Assembly (NCBI RefSeq): GCF_002551245.1
Contig: NZ_NTGZ01000008.1
Location: forward strand, 1 to 64,000
Reading direction: 5' to 3'
Source: Streptomyces sp. rh34
Lineage (GTDB): Bacteria > Actinomycetota > Actinomycetes > Streptomycetales > Streptomycetaceae
Length of the DNA stretch: 64,000 nucleotides
The position numbers and the translations under genes were made by a program. Shown one piece after another: positions 36,994 to 45,374 of the stretch (its first letter is position 1; each line of letters begins with the position of its first letter). The notes beneath the pieces were generated by a model that saw nothing but the letters and a program-made list of their open reading frames with translations, did not search any database and had not been told where the DNA came from.

Positions 36994-38277
36994 GTGCCTC
37001 AGTTGTCCACGCTCTCCCCCGGGCTGCGGCCTCCTGCCGACCGGCCCGTACCCCCCGAGCCCCGGACGCCCTCGCGCCCCGAGCCCCGGATCGCGGCGGG
37101 GTCCGAGCCCCGGGCGGGGCGGCTCCGCAGGGCGGCGGCCCGCCTGACCCCTGCCGACCGGGCGGTGCTGTGGCTCTACCTCCTGACCCGGATATCCCTG
37201 TGGATCACGGCCCACTTCGCCCGCCGGCTGTTTCCGGCCCGCTCCGGCACGCGGGAGGCGGCGCCCGTCCTCGCGCCCTTCCAGCAGTGGGACGCGAACC
37301 ACTACCTCCATATAGCGCGCGACGGCTACTTCCCCGCCGGTGCGGGCCCGTGGACGAGCGGCTGGGACAACCGGGAGGCCTTCTTCCCGGGCTACCCCTT
37401 CCTTCTCCGTGCCGTGCACACGGTGGTACCGGACTGGACGGCGGCCGGGCTGCTGATCTCGTTCGTCGCGGGGGCGGTGGCCGTACTGGCCCTGGCCCGT
37501 ATCGCGCGGGCGTATCTGCCGGAGGACGCGGCGGGCCGCCGTACGGCCGTTCTCTTCCTGCTCTCGCCCTGCGCGGTGTTCCTGGGCGCCGGTTACACGG
37601 AGGCGCTGTTCCTCGCGTTCGCCCTGCCCGCCTGGCTCGCCGCCGTGCGGCATCGCTGGGTGCTCGCCGCCGTACTGACGACGCTGGCGACGACGGTGCG
37701 CGTCAGCGGCCTCTTCCTCGCCGCCGCCATCGCCCTGCTCTTCGTGCTGGCCGCCCGGGAGAGGCGGGACCGGCGGGGGTGGCGAGCGGCGGGCTGGACG
37801 TTGCTCCCGGCGCTGCCCCCGGCCGCGTACAGCTGGTACCTGCATGCGCACACCGGCGACTGGATGGCCTGGAAGCACGCGCAGGAACGCGGGTGGTACC
37901 GGACGTTCCACACCCCGTGGGAGGCGTGGACGAACACCTGGAACGGGGCGTTCGGCCACACGCAGACGACCGGCTACGCGTTCATGTTCCAGGCGGAGCT
38001 GGTGGCGATGCTGGTGGGGCTCGCGCTGGTGGCCGTACTCCTGTATCGCCGCCGCTGGCCCGAGGCGCTGTACGTGGCCCTCAGCCTCTGGGCCCTGGGC
38101 ACCTCGTACTGGTACACGTCGATCCCGCGCGCGACGCTGCTGTGGTGGCCCCTGTGGATCGGCCTGGCGGCGCTGAGCCTGCGGCGGCCGTGGTTCAGGA
38201 CGGCGTACCTGAGTGTGGCCGCACCGGTGACGACGCTCGTCGCGCTGGCGTTCCTGACGGGGAGGTGGGCGGGGTGA
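36994..38277 (+). CDS. PIG-V-like mannosyltransferase family integral membrane protein
   Basis: From GTG 36994 it has 427 residues, about ten membrane helices and the family motif QQWDANHYLHIARDGYF followed by FFPGYPFLLR, which in PIG-V/GT-C enzymes carries the catalytic Asp near the first outer loop. It probably transfers mannose from polyprenyl-phosphate mannose to an exported glycoconjugate. The start is uncertain (TTG 37003 is close). Its last ~60 bp occur again at 39241-39301. Confidence 0.8.
   Translation: MPQLSTLSPGLRPPADRPVPPEPRTPSRPEPRIAAGSEPRAGRLRRAAARLTPADRAVLWLYLLTRISLWITAHFARRLFPARSGTREAAPVLAPFQQWDANHYLHIARDGYFPAGAGPWTSGWDNREAFFPGYPFLLRAVHTVVPDWTAAGLLISFVAGAVAVLALARIARAYLPEDAAGRRTAVLFLLSPCAVFLGAGYTEALFLAFALPAWLAAVRHRWVLAAVLTTLATTVRVSGLFLAAAIALLFVLAARERRDRRGWRAAGWTLLPALPPAAYSWYLHAHTGDWMAWKHAQERGWYRTFHTPWEAWTNTWNGAFGHTQTTGYAFMFQAELVAMLVGLALVAVLLYRRRWPEALYVALSLWALGTSYWYTSIPRATLLWWPLWIGLAALSLRRPWFRTAYLSVAAPVTTLVALAFLTGRWAG
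38214..38274 (+). repeat. 61-bp direct repeat, copy 1 (3' end of the mannosyltransferase gene)
   Basis: It is 56 of 61 identical to 39241-39301. It encodes the mannosyltransferase tail ending FLTGRWAG. Confidence 0.85.
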
Positions 38278-38434
38278 GTACGTCCCGCCCGGGCTCGTGC
38301 ATCGAGAGGTGTACGAGCAGGCCCCGCCCAAGGTGGAGTATTCGCTGACCGACTTCGGCCGCTCACTCGTCGCCGCGCCCATGCCGCTCGGCTGGGGCGA
38401 GGAGCACCTGGAGCGCCTCGAAGACCTGCCGTGA
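38276..38434 (+). pseudogene. HxlR-family regulator fragment
   Basis: The frame starting at 38276 reads EYVPPGLVHREVYEQAPPKV, EYSLTDFGRSL ... WGEEHLERLEDLP and a stop. This is the wing and C-terminal helix of an HxlR winged-helix regulator. The recognition helix and N-terminus are missing, and there is no start signal since the fragment abuts the mannosyltransferase stop. Confidence 0.8.
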
Positions 38435-38483
38435 CCGGTCACGGCAAGCACTCGGGCGCTCAGGCGCTCAGCCACTCAGGCGC

Positions 38484-38903
38484 TCAGCCCTCGGGATAGA
38501 AGACGAAGAGCGTGCAGCCCGACGACGTCTGCGGGATGTGCGAGGAGCCTGCGGGAGCGTGGATGAACGAGCCTGCGGGGTAGTCCCGTTGGCCGTCGTT
38601 GAAGACACCGGAAACCACGAAGACCTCTTCCGGCCCCGGCTCGTGGACGTCGACACCCTCCCAGCACGTGTGCGGATCCATCTCCAGGACGTGTGCCTGC
38701 GCGCCGTTCTCGCCACTCCACAGGGGGCGCAGCCGAATGCCGGGGAAGAGTTCACGTGTGGGGGCGTCGTGCACGGCGGACCACACATAGCCGGGCAGCT
38801 GCCCGCCCGCCCGCCCGCACCGAGTAGTCTGTGCCGTCTGTGCCGTCTGTGCCGTCTGTGCCGTCTGTGCCGTCTGTGCCGTCTGTGCCGTCTGTGGCCT
38901 CAT
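38484..38903 (-). CDS. ChrR-like cupin domain protein with N-terminal TAQ tandem repeat
   Basis: This 139-residue protein has GAGG nine bases before ATG 38903. Residues 4-26 are seven to eight copies of Thr-Ala-Gln from a 9-bp DNA repeat. The rest is a cupin barrel with metal-type residues (VDVHEPGPEEVFVVSG ... HAPAGSSHIPQ) like the ChrR C-terminal domain. No zinc anti-sigma domain is present, so it is a stand-alone cupin of unknown ligand. It is divergent from an AraC remnant. Confidence 0.75.
   Translation of the reverse strand: MRPQTAQTAQTAQTAQTAQTAQTAQTTRCGRAGGQLPGYVWSAVHDAPTRELFPGIRLRPLWSGENGAQAHVLEMDPHTCWEGVDVHEPGPEEVFVVSGVFNDGQRDYPAGSFIHAPAGSSHIPQTSSGCTLFVFYPEG
38827..38898. repeat. 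9-bp tandem repeat (GTCTGTGCC, seven perfect copies plus one imperfect)
   Basis: Perfect units run 38827-38889, followed by a degenerate unit. They lie in the N-terminal codons of the cupin gene, so length changes stay in frame. Confidence 0.95.
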
Positions 38904-38965
38904 GGGGCAAGCCTCGTCGGCCGTCGGAGTCCCGCCCAGTGTCTCGATCGACGTTATCCGGCTGC

Positions 38966-39205
38966 TCCGCTCGAACCCTGGCCCGCCGCTTCACCGAGCA
39001 GCTCGGCACCAGCCCGGGGTGGTGGCTCCTCGCCCAGCGGATCGTCGCGGCCCGACAGCTGTTGGAGTCCTCCGATCTCCCGGTGGACACCGTCGCCCGC
39101 CGCGTCGGGCTCTCCTCGGCCACCAACCTCCGCAGGCGCTTCCTCGGCACCCTGGGCACGACGCCGGGCGCCTATCGCCGGGCGTTTCGGGCAGAGCCCA
39201 GATAA
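38966..39205 (+). pseudogene. AraC-family regulator fragment (C-terminal HTH only)
   Basis: The frame reads SARTLARRFTEQLGTSPGWW ... RIVAARQLLESSDLPVDTVA ... GLSSATNLRRRFLGTLGTTP and ends AFRAEPR, the two-helix-turn-helix DNA-binding half of a GlxA/AraC regulator. The first turn of that domain and the whole ligand domain are absent. Upstream in-frame sequence is only the tandem repeat. Confidence 0.8.
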
Positions 39206-39240
39206 CAGCCCCGCTGAACGCCACCGGCTGGTCGCTGTCG

Positions 39241-39301
39241 TGTAACCGCACCGGTGACGAGACTCGTCGCGCTGACGTTCCTGACGGGGAGGTGGGCGGG
39301 G
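39241..39301 (+). repeat. 61-bp direct repeat, copy 2 (orphan mannosyltransferase tail)
   Basis: It is 92% identical to 38214-38274, in the same orientation, with no mannosyltransferase body in front of it. It still translates in one frame to TAPVTRLVALTFLTGRWAG, then runs on without the original stop. Confidence 0.85.
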
Positions 39302-39473
39302 CGGATCGCCTTCGGAGGAGGAGGCAGGCTGGGAGCGTCTGCCCATGCCGCCGCTCCTCCCTCCCGAAAGGGTCAGCCCAACAGGCGATGCTCGGTCAAT
39401 TCCGGTGTCAAGTAGGCTGATCGGCCGGTTCGGGCCAGACGTGGAGGACTGGGTGCCGTCAGGGGACGGATGT

Positions 39474-40148
39474 TCACCCCGGCGCTTGATGGAGCCGGTC
39501 CAACTCCAGCCCCGCGACCGGTGGGAGCGGGTGGTTCAAGGGCGTCGCCCGGAAGGACTCCAGCAGGTAGCCGACCAGCCGGCGGGAGGCTGCGGCGGCT
39601 TCCGGGCCTGTCCCGTTCACCACGCCGCTGTTGGCCAGCAGTACCAGCACCACGTCGGAGACGTCGAAGTCCGGGCGCAGCGCTCCCGCCTCCTGTGCCC
39701 GCCGTACCAGCAGCGCGAGCCCTTCCTCCGCCCGGTCGTGCTCCCCGGCGTAAGCCGTCCCGCCCGGGAAACGGGACAGGAACGCGTGGGTGAAGCCCCG
39801 GTCGGCGGCCTGCATCGCGGATACCTTCAGGAAAACCGTGCAGAAGCCGCGCCACGGGTCCGGGTCCTCCAGCGCCTCGTCCAGTACGCCCACGCATTCG
39901 GCGCGCTGCTCGGCGAACGCTTCGGTGATCAGCGAGGCGCGGGTGGGGAAGCGCCGGTAGAGGGTGGCGACGCCGACCCCCGCCCGCCGCGCGATCGCGC
40001 TGATCGGCACGTCGATGCCGTGCAGCGCGAACGCCTCGCGGGCGGCCCGCAGGATGCGCTCCCGGTTCTCCCGGGCGTCCGCCCGGAGGGCGTCGGTGGC
40101 AGGGCCCGAACCGGTCGGCGGCGGGTTGTGAGAAGGCTGAGCCGGCAT
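39474..40148 (-). CDS. TetR-family repressor
   Basis: From ATG 40148 it has 224 residues (GTG 40157 is an alternative). The N-terminal HTH is clear (RERILRAAREAFALHG ... PISAIARRAGVGVATLYRRF), with a diverse C-terminal ligand domain. It is divergent from an oxidoreductase gene, and the 8-bp inverted repeat at 40165-40188 in the shared promoter is its likely operator. It probably represses both genes. Confidence 0.9.
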   Translation of the reverse strand: MPAQPSHNPPPTGSGPATDALRADARENRERILRAAREAFALHGIDVPISAIARRAGVGVATLYRRFPTRASLITEAFAEQRAECVGVLDEALEDPDPWRGFCTVFLKVSAMQAADRGFTHAFLSRFPGGTAYAGEHDRAEEGLALLVRRAQEAGALRPDFDVSDVVLVLLANSGVVNGTGPEAAAASRRLVGYLLESFRATPLNHPLPPVAGLELDRLHQAPG

Positions 40149-40164
40149 GTCTCTCACTTTAGGG

Positions 40165-40188
40165 TAAATGGAGGGGGTCTTCCGTTTA
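40165..40188. promoter_or_regulatory. Candidate TetR operator
   Basis: Arms TAAATGGA (40165-40172) and TCCGTTTA (40181-40188) pair with one mismatch across 8 bp. This TAAAYGGA/TCCRTTTA pattern is common for TetR operators and lies between the divergent genes. Confidence 0.55.
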
Positions 40189-40263
40189 GCCGCCTACCGT
40201 GGAGTGCGAGGAAGGCGAAGAGGACGTACTGCACACCGACGGAACAGGACAGGAATCTCCACC

Positions 40264-41220
40264 GTGAACGACATGCGCGCTGCGCTCTACGACAGCTACG
40301 GTCCGCCCGAGGTCCTCTACGAGGGCCGGGTGCGGGTGCCGGTACGCGGGCCGGGCGACGTGCTGGTCCGGGTCCACGCGGCGAGCGTCAACGGCGGCGA
40401 GCTGCACGGCCGCGCCGGGAAGGTCCGCCTGGTCACCGGCCGCCGCTTCCCGCAGCGGACCGGCCTCGACTTCGCGGGCGAGGTCGCCGAAGTGGACGCC
40501 TCGGACACCGGGCTGCGAGCGGGAGACCGGGTCTGGGGCCTCCTGGGGCGCACCTTCGGCAGCGCGGCCGAGTACGTCTCGGTCCGCCCGCGCCAGATCG
40601 CGTACGCCCCCGAGAACGTCACCCTGACCGAGTCCGTCTCGCTCTTGGCCGGCGGCACCACTTCCCTCACCGCCCTTCGCGACAAGGCCCGTCTGCGGGC
40701 GGGCGAACGCCTCCTCGTGCGCGGGGCCTCCGGCGGCGTCGGCAGCGTCGCCGTCCAGCTCGGCAAGGCCCTCGGCGCGCACGTCACCGGTCTCGCGAGC
40801 GCGAAGAACCTCGGCTTCGTCCGTGACCTGGGCGCGGACGAGGCGCTGGACCACCGGGCGACACCTCTGGCCGGCCTGGACCGTTACGACGTCATCCTGG
40901 ACACGGTAGGCACCGAACACCGAGCGCTGCAGAAACGGTTGACGGCCGACGGTCGGTTGGTGTCCATCGCGTTCGACATCGATCGTCCGGTCCGGAGCAT
41001 CGGCTACATCGTGGGCTCGGCCGTTCAAGGAGGCCGACGGGTCCGCTTCTTCAGCGGCAACCCGAAGCACGACCTGCTCGCCGAGCTGGCCGCCTACGTG
41101 GAACGCGGAGACCTGCGACCCGTCGTCGACACGGTCCACCCGCTGGCGGAGATCGCCGCCGCCCACCGCGCCCTGGAGGCGGGCGGGGTGCGGGGCAAGC
41201 ACGTGATTCATGTGGTGTGA
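40264..41220 (+). CDS. NAD(P)-dependent quinone-oxidoreductase-like alcohol dehydrogenase (MDR family)
   Basis: From GTG 40264, behind AGGAA, it has 318 residues. It has the GroES-like domain (MRAALYDSYGPPEVL ... GLDFAGEVAEVD) and the Rossmann motif GASGGVGSVAVQLGKALGA. The catalytic-zinc Cys/His set is absent, pointing to a zinc-free zeta-crystallin or enoyl-reductase-like enzyme. It is divergent from and probably repressed by the TetR gene, a common detoxification arrangement. Confidence 0.9.
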   Translation: MNDMRAALYDSYGPPEVLYEGRVRVPVRGPGDVLVRVHAASVNGGELHGRAGKVRLVTGRRFPQRTGLDFAGEVAEVDASDTGLRAGDRVWGLLGRTFGSAAEYVSVRPRQIAYAPENVTLTESVSLLAGGTTSLTALRDKARLRAGERLLVRGASGGVGSVAVQLGKALGAHVTGLASAKNLGFVRDLGADEALDHRATPLAGLDRYDVILDTVGTEHRALQKRLTADGRLVSIAFDIDRPVRSIGYIVGSAVQGGRRVRFFSGNPKHDLLAELAAYVERGDLRPVVDTVHPLAEIAAAHRALEAGGVRGKHVIHVV

Positions 41221-41301
41221 CGCGGCGTTCGGCGGGCGCCTGTCGAGTGCGCGTGTGTCGGGTGCGCGCGTGTCGGGTGCGCGCATGGCGCGTCCGGTCC
41301 G

Positions 41302-41985
41302 TCAGATGATGCTGGGGGCCGTCTCGTTGCGCTTGGTCGACCAGTTCGAGACGAGCGGCTTGTCCACCGTGGCCGTGTCCGGGAGCTCGACCTGGGCGGG
41401 GTCGGGGTCTTCCTCGGTGGTGGCGATGATGACGTGCTCGAACTGCTTGCCGCCTTCGCCCTCCGTGGACTTGACGTTGATACCGGCGTACGCGACGGAC
41501 GAGCCGGAGAGCTTGATGGGGTCTTCGCCGCCCTGGCCCACGGGTGAGGCGACGCCGTCCGCGCCGGATCCGAAGGAGACGCTGGGGGTGTTGACGTTCA
41601 GGTAGCAGGTGATGCCGGACTTGGCCTTGGCGGTGATCAGGTAGTGGCTGAACGGCTGGGCTTCCCACGTCACGGTGAGGTCCAGGTCGTTGGTGCCGCA
41701 GGACTGGCCGTAGCCGCTCTTGTCGCCGGTGCTGGATTCGCCCGTGTCGTCGGTGCCGCCGCTGGACTCGGAGCCACTCGCCGGCGTGCTGTCGTCGCCG
41801 GTGGCGCTCTCCCCGGAAGGGGACTCACCCTTTTCGCCCTCGGCGGGGGAGGAGGCGGCGGTGGGGGCGGCCGCGCCGTTCTCCGCGGGGTCCTCGGGCC
41901 CGCAGGCGGTGGTGGCGGCGAGAGCCGTCACGGCAGCGGCGGCCAGGACGAGACGGGCGGAACGGGTGGCGAGACGCGTGCGCAT
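41302..41985 (-). CDS. Putative secreted lipoprotein, DUF4232-like
   Basis: From ATG 41985, with GGAG six bases before, it has 227 residues: a signal peptide ending ATTAC with Cys28 as the likely lipidated residue (not a classical Leu lipobox), a Ser/Gly/Glu-rich spacer to ~105, and a beta-rich domain with the pair CGTNDL ... SGITCYL, as in DUF4232 proteins of Streptomyces. Function is unknown. Confidence 0.75.
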   Translation of the reverse strand: MRTRLATRSARLVLAAAAVTALAATTACGPEDPAENGAAAPTAASSPAEGEKGESPSGESATGDDSTPASGSESSGGTDDTGESSTGDKSGYGQSCGTNDLDLTVTWEAQPFSHYLITAKAKSGITCYLNVNTPSVSFGSGADGVASPVGQGGEDPIKLSGSSVAYAGINVKSTEGEGGKQFEHVIIATTEEDPDPAQVELPDTATVDKPLVSNWSTKRNETAPSII

Positions 41986-42252
41986 CGTGAGCTCCAGCGG
42001 TGTGTCGTTTGCGGTGCTTCCTGCTGACCACCACGACGTTAGGGCGGGATCGTTCTTGAATGATCTTGTGAATGTCCGGGTCCTGTCCCGGCGATTCGGT
42101 TCCATAAGACGGCGTTGGATTCGGGCCGCATACGTGGCGGCGGGGCTGCTCGGGACCGGAATGGACAGAGGCAACGAGTGTGTGCAGTAAGCGAGTTCGG
42201 CGGTAATCGGAACCACGGAGACGTGATCAATCCGTGCCGTACTGTTCCGCCC

Positions 42253-44094
42253 ATGACTGCGGGATCCGAGGGAAGTGTGATCGACGAGCGCTTCGAACTG
42301 CTGGAGCGGCTCGGCGGCGGCGGAATGGGGCTGGTGTGGCGGGCGCGCGACGTCGTCCTGCACCGGGACGTGGCGCTGAAGGAGGTGCGCCCGCCGGATC
42401 CGGAGTTGCTGCGGTTGCGTCCCGACGCGGCGGAGATGCTGCGCAGGCGTGTGCTGCGCGAGGCCGTCTCACTGGCCCGGATCAGCCACCCCAACGTGGT
42501 GACGATCCACCACATCGTGAGCTCGGCCGAGGTGGCGCACCCCTGGCTGGTGATGGAGCTGATCTCCGGCGGCTCGCTCCAGGACCGGCTGGAGCGCGGG
42601 CCGTGCACGCCCACCGAGACGGCGCGGTTGGGCCGGGGCGTGCTGGCCGGGCTGCGGGCCGCGCACGGCGCGGGCATTCTGCACCGTGACGTGAAGCCCG
42701 GCAACGTACTGGTGCGTGCCGACGGCACGCCCCTGCTCACCGACTTCGGCATCGCCGCCGTGCGTGAGGCCACCAGCCTCACCAACACCGGCGAACTCAT
42801 CGGCTCACCCGACTACATGGCCCCGGAACGCCTGCGCGGCCATGACGACGATCCGTCCTCGGACCTGTGGTCCCTGGCGATGATGCTGTACGTCGCGGTC
42901 GAGGGGCACCACCCGATGCACCGCTCGTCCACCCTCGCCACGCTGGCCGCGATCCTGGAGGAGGACGTACCGCCGCCCCGGCGGGCGGGCTCCCTCGGCC
43001 CCGTGCTGCGGTCCGTCCTCGTCAAGGACGTCGCCTCCCGGCCCGACGCGGAGTCCCTCGACCAACTCCTCGCGCAGGCCGCCGGTGTTCGTGTCACGAC
43101 GGTCGTCGACGGCATCGTCGCCGCGTCACCCGTACTGGTCGGCCCCGCCGAGACGGCCGCCGAGGCCCCGGCCGCGGTTCCGTACACGCCCACGGAGCCG
43201 GCGGCCCCTGCCGCCCCTTCCCCCGCCTCCGGCCCTGCCTCTGGGCCGCCCGCGAGCGACGACCCCGGTCCCGACGCCGCCGGGCCGGTGCATGACGGCC
43301 CCGAGCCGCCTGCCGCGCTGGAGCCCGGCACCGGCCCGCCACCGGACGGCGGGACCGATGGCGCGGGGGGTTCCGGTGCGGAGACGAGCCAGCCCCCCGT
43401 GCACGGTACGGGTGCCGCCGGACGGTCCCGTCGACGCGTCGTGCTCCCGGCGGCCCTGTTGGGCGCTCTGGTGATCGGGCTGCTGGCCAGGGAGTACGCA
43501 CCGGCCTTCGGCGGTGACGACAAGCCGTCCGCCGGGGCCTCGTCCACGCCCTCCGGCGTCCGCACACCCACGGCCGGTCCTTCCGCCTCCCCGTCCTCCA
43601 GCCCCACTCCCTCGCCCACTCCCTCGCCCAAAGAGGACACCGATCTGCTCACCCCCGCCGGCGCCCGGAGAGTCCTCAAGAAGATGGAGGCGCTGACAGG
43701 GGGGACCAAGGTGCTCCCCATGTTCGACCTGCGCCCGGACCGGGCTTCGGGCCATGCGCCTCTGGACAAAGAGATAGTGCCGGGCAAAAAGGTGTTCGAC
43801 AATTTCTCGTACGAGCACGGCCAGGGCACTCTTCAGGGCAATGTGGGCATTCTGAAAGGCCATCACCTGCTGGACCTCGACCGGGTCGACTGGGATGCCC
43901 TGCCCCGCCTCCTCCGCATCGCCCATACCGAACTGGGTGTGCTGGAGCCCAACCCCGATGACACCTACGTGATCTTCGATTGGTACGACGGGCAGGCGGC
44001 GATATTGATCTATGCCAACGGTGCTTACCGGACCGGTGGGATGCTCATCTCTGACTTCGACGGAGGGATCATCCGACGCGTCAAGGCGGACTGA
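42253..44094 (+). CDS. Membrane Ser/Thr protein kinase
   Basis: From ATG 42253 it has 613 residues. The kinase domain (~15-275) has GGGGMG, Lys43, HRDVKPGN (Asp146) and DFG (Asp164). A Pro/Ala-rich linker, one membrane helix near 415 (VVLPAALLGALVIGLLA), a Pro/Ser/Thr spacer and a ~135-residue extracytoplasmic domain (TPAGARRVLKKMEALTGG ... YANGAYRTGGM) follow. It has no PASTA domains. It is the second such kinase in the window, but the outer domain is unrelated to the first. Confidence 0.9.
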   Translation: MTAGSEGSVIDERFELLERLGGGGMGLVWRARDVVLHRDVALKEVRPPDPELLRLRPDAAEMLRRRVLREAVSLARISHPNVVTIHHIVSSAEVAHPWLVMELISGGSLQDRLERGPCTPTETARLGRGVLAGLRAAHGAGILHRDVKPGNVLVRADGTPLLTDFGIAAVREATSLTNTGELIGSPDYMAPERLRGHDDDPSSDLWSLAMMLYVAVEGHHPMHRSSTLATLAAILEEDVPPPRRAGSLGPVLRSVLVKDVASRPDAESLDQLLAQAAGVRVTTVVDGIVAASPVLVGPAETAAEAPAAVPYTPTEPAAPAAPSPASGPASGPPASDDPGPDAAGPVHDGPEPPAALEPGTGPPPDGGTDGAGGSGAETSQPPVHGTGAAGRSRRRVVLPAALLGALVIGLLAREYAPAFGGDDKPSAGASSTPSGVRTPTAGPSASPSSSPTPSPTPSPKEDTDLLTPAGARRVLKKMEALTGGTKVLPMFDLRPDRASGHAPLDKEIVPGKKVFDNFSYEHGQGTLQGNVGILKGHHLLDLDRVDWDALPRLLRIAHTELGVLEPNPDDTYVIFDWYDGQAAILIYANGAYRTGGMLISDFDGGIIRRVKAD

Positions 44095-44151
44095 CACGGC
44101 GGAGACCACGACGACCGGGGGCGGCCCGCCCGGGGCCGGTCGATCAGGAAA

Positions 44152-44184
44152 CCCCACCGTGCGGGTGCGCGTGGCACGGTGGGG
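44152..44184. terminator. Terminator between convergent kinase and DoxX genes
   Basis: An 11-bp stem CCCCACCGTGC/GCACGGTGGGG with an 11-nt loop sits in the 222-bp gap. Confidence 0.7.
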
Positions 44185-44316
44185 CGGTGGTCCTCTTTCC
44201 CGAGTACAGGGGCGGGGGCGAGGGCCGACTTGATGGTTGATCCCTGCGGAATCCGGAGACAAGAGCCCGCTCCGTCCGTCGTTCAGGACGGCGGCGGGCC
44301 TGTGCGCGTGCCGGTC

Positions 44317-44907
44317 CTACCGCTGTTCGCGGTCGGGCCCGTCCGGCCGCCGTGACGACCTGGACCTGCTTCCCCACGCGTCGGCCGCCACGACCAGGCA
44401 CACGGCCACCAGGACCACGTTCTTGACGACGTACTGCCCTTCCATGGTCGGCGCGGGGGAGTGGGGCTGCCACATCGCGTCGGGGAGGAGGAAGAGGGTC
44501 GAGAAGACCCCGCCCATGTGGAGGAAGAACGCGACGAGGGCGGGACGCAGCAGGCGGCCACCGGTGATCAGGCCGATCCCGATGGCCGTCTCCAGTGCCG
44601 CGAGGGAGAGCAGCAGCACCGTCTCCGGTACGAGACCCAGGGTCATCTTCGTGGCCGCGTCCACGGCCATCTGCTCCGCGGGGCTGGCCGAGGGGAACAG
44701 CTTCAGGACGCCGAAGCCGAGGAAGACGATCCCGACCGTCAGCCTCAGCAGGGCCAGGGCGTGTGTGTTGACGTGGTCGGCCAGCCGTCGAAGGGCGCGT
44801 GCGCCGGCTGCCGTCGGACGCTCGCGTCCGAACTCCGCTTTGTGGGCGGGATGTGCAGGTGCGCTGCCGGGCGGGGGGAGGCTCGGCTCGGCGATGTGGC
44901 TCCTCAT
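44317..44907 (-). CDS. DoxX-family membrane protein
   Basis: This 196-residue protein has four membrane helices, the DoxX start LLRLTVGIVFLGFGVLKLFP and TAIGIGLITGG in helix three. Family members associate with quinone or redox enzymes in the membrane, but a defined activity is lacking. A 41-codon gene lies 176 bp upstream on the same strand behind a DasR-type promoter and may be co-transcribed. Confidence 0.85.
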   Translation of the reverse strand: MRSHIAEPSLPPPGSAPAHPAHKAEFGRERPTAAGARALRRLADHVNTHALALLRLTVGIVFLGFGVLKLFPSASPAEQMAVDAATKMTLGLVPETVLLLSLAALETAIGIGLITGGRLLRPALVAFFLHMGGVFSTLFLLPDAMWQPHSPAPTMEGQYVVKNVVLVAVCLVVAADAWGSRSRSSRRPDGPDREQR

Positions 44908-45083
44908 GTGCGATCTCCCGCTGTGTCCGTGGGGGTGGGAAAGCGTGCATGGGCGGCCCGCGCGGGTGCGCGGGCGCCTGTGGGGCGTGTGCGGGAAGCG
45001 TCGGCTCTGTCGCTTCGGCGCACGGGGTGACGGGGCCTCTCGTTCGGGCCCGTCGCCCCGGGGGGCTGTTGTCAGCCTGTTTG

Positions 45084-45209
45084 TCAGCCGTTGGCGGCGA
45101 TCCGGGCGTGCGGCACGCCGACGGTGATGCGGTGGCTGCCGCCTGTGGCGCCCGGCGCCCGGCCGTACTCCGTCCCCAGCACTGCGGCCGGCGTTCTCTG
45201 GCTGCTCAT
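45084..45209 (-). CDS. 41-residue peptide gene, function unknown
   Basis: ATG 45209 is preceded by a near-perfect ribosome-binding site GAGGAGA five bases away. The product MSSQRTPAAVLGTEYGRAPG, then ATGGSHRITVGVPHARIAANG, has no cysteines and no membrane segment. It is basic and Gly/Ala-rich, like a regulatory or precursor peptide. A complete promoter with a DasR-type site lies 130 bp upstream. The strong initiation signals and promoter make this a gene rather than chance, but I recognise no family. Confidence 0.65.
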   Translation of the reverse strand: MSSQRTPAAVLGTEYGRAPGATGGSHRITVGVPHARIAANG

Positions 45210-45338
45210 GGGTTCTCCTCGGCTGGCGGATCAGGAGGATCTGGACGGTGTGGATGGGAGGGGAGAACGCGCCTGGCCGGGTACGTGGGCGAGGCAGGGG
45301 CGGCGTGTGAACACCACCGCCGACTGCCTCTCACTGCT

Positions 45339-45374
45339 TGGTCTAGACCATACGGATGGGGGTCTGGAGGTCAA
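45339..45374 (-). promoter_or_regulatory. Promoter with overlapping DasR-type (dre) palindrome
   Basis: On the minus strand TTGACC (45369-45374) and TATGGT (45347-45352) are spaced by 16 bp, a good housekeeping promoter. The perfect 12-bp palindrome TGGTCTAGACCA (45339-45350) covers the -10 and matches the core of the DasR responsive element known from Streptomyces N-acetylglucosamine and chitin genes. Transcription would run leftward into the 41-codon gene and possibly DoxX. Confidence 0.7.

Noticed and set aside
38827..38898. CRISPR array
   Set aside because: Contiguous 9-bp units have no spacers and there are no cas genes. The same holds for the 7-bp and 12-bp arrays.
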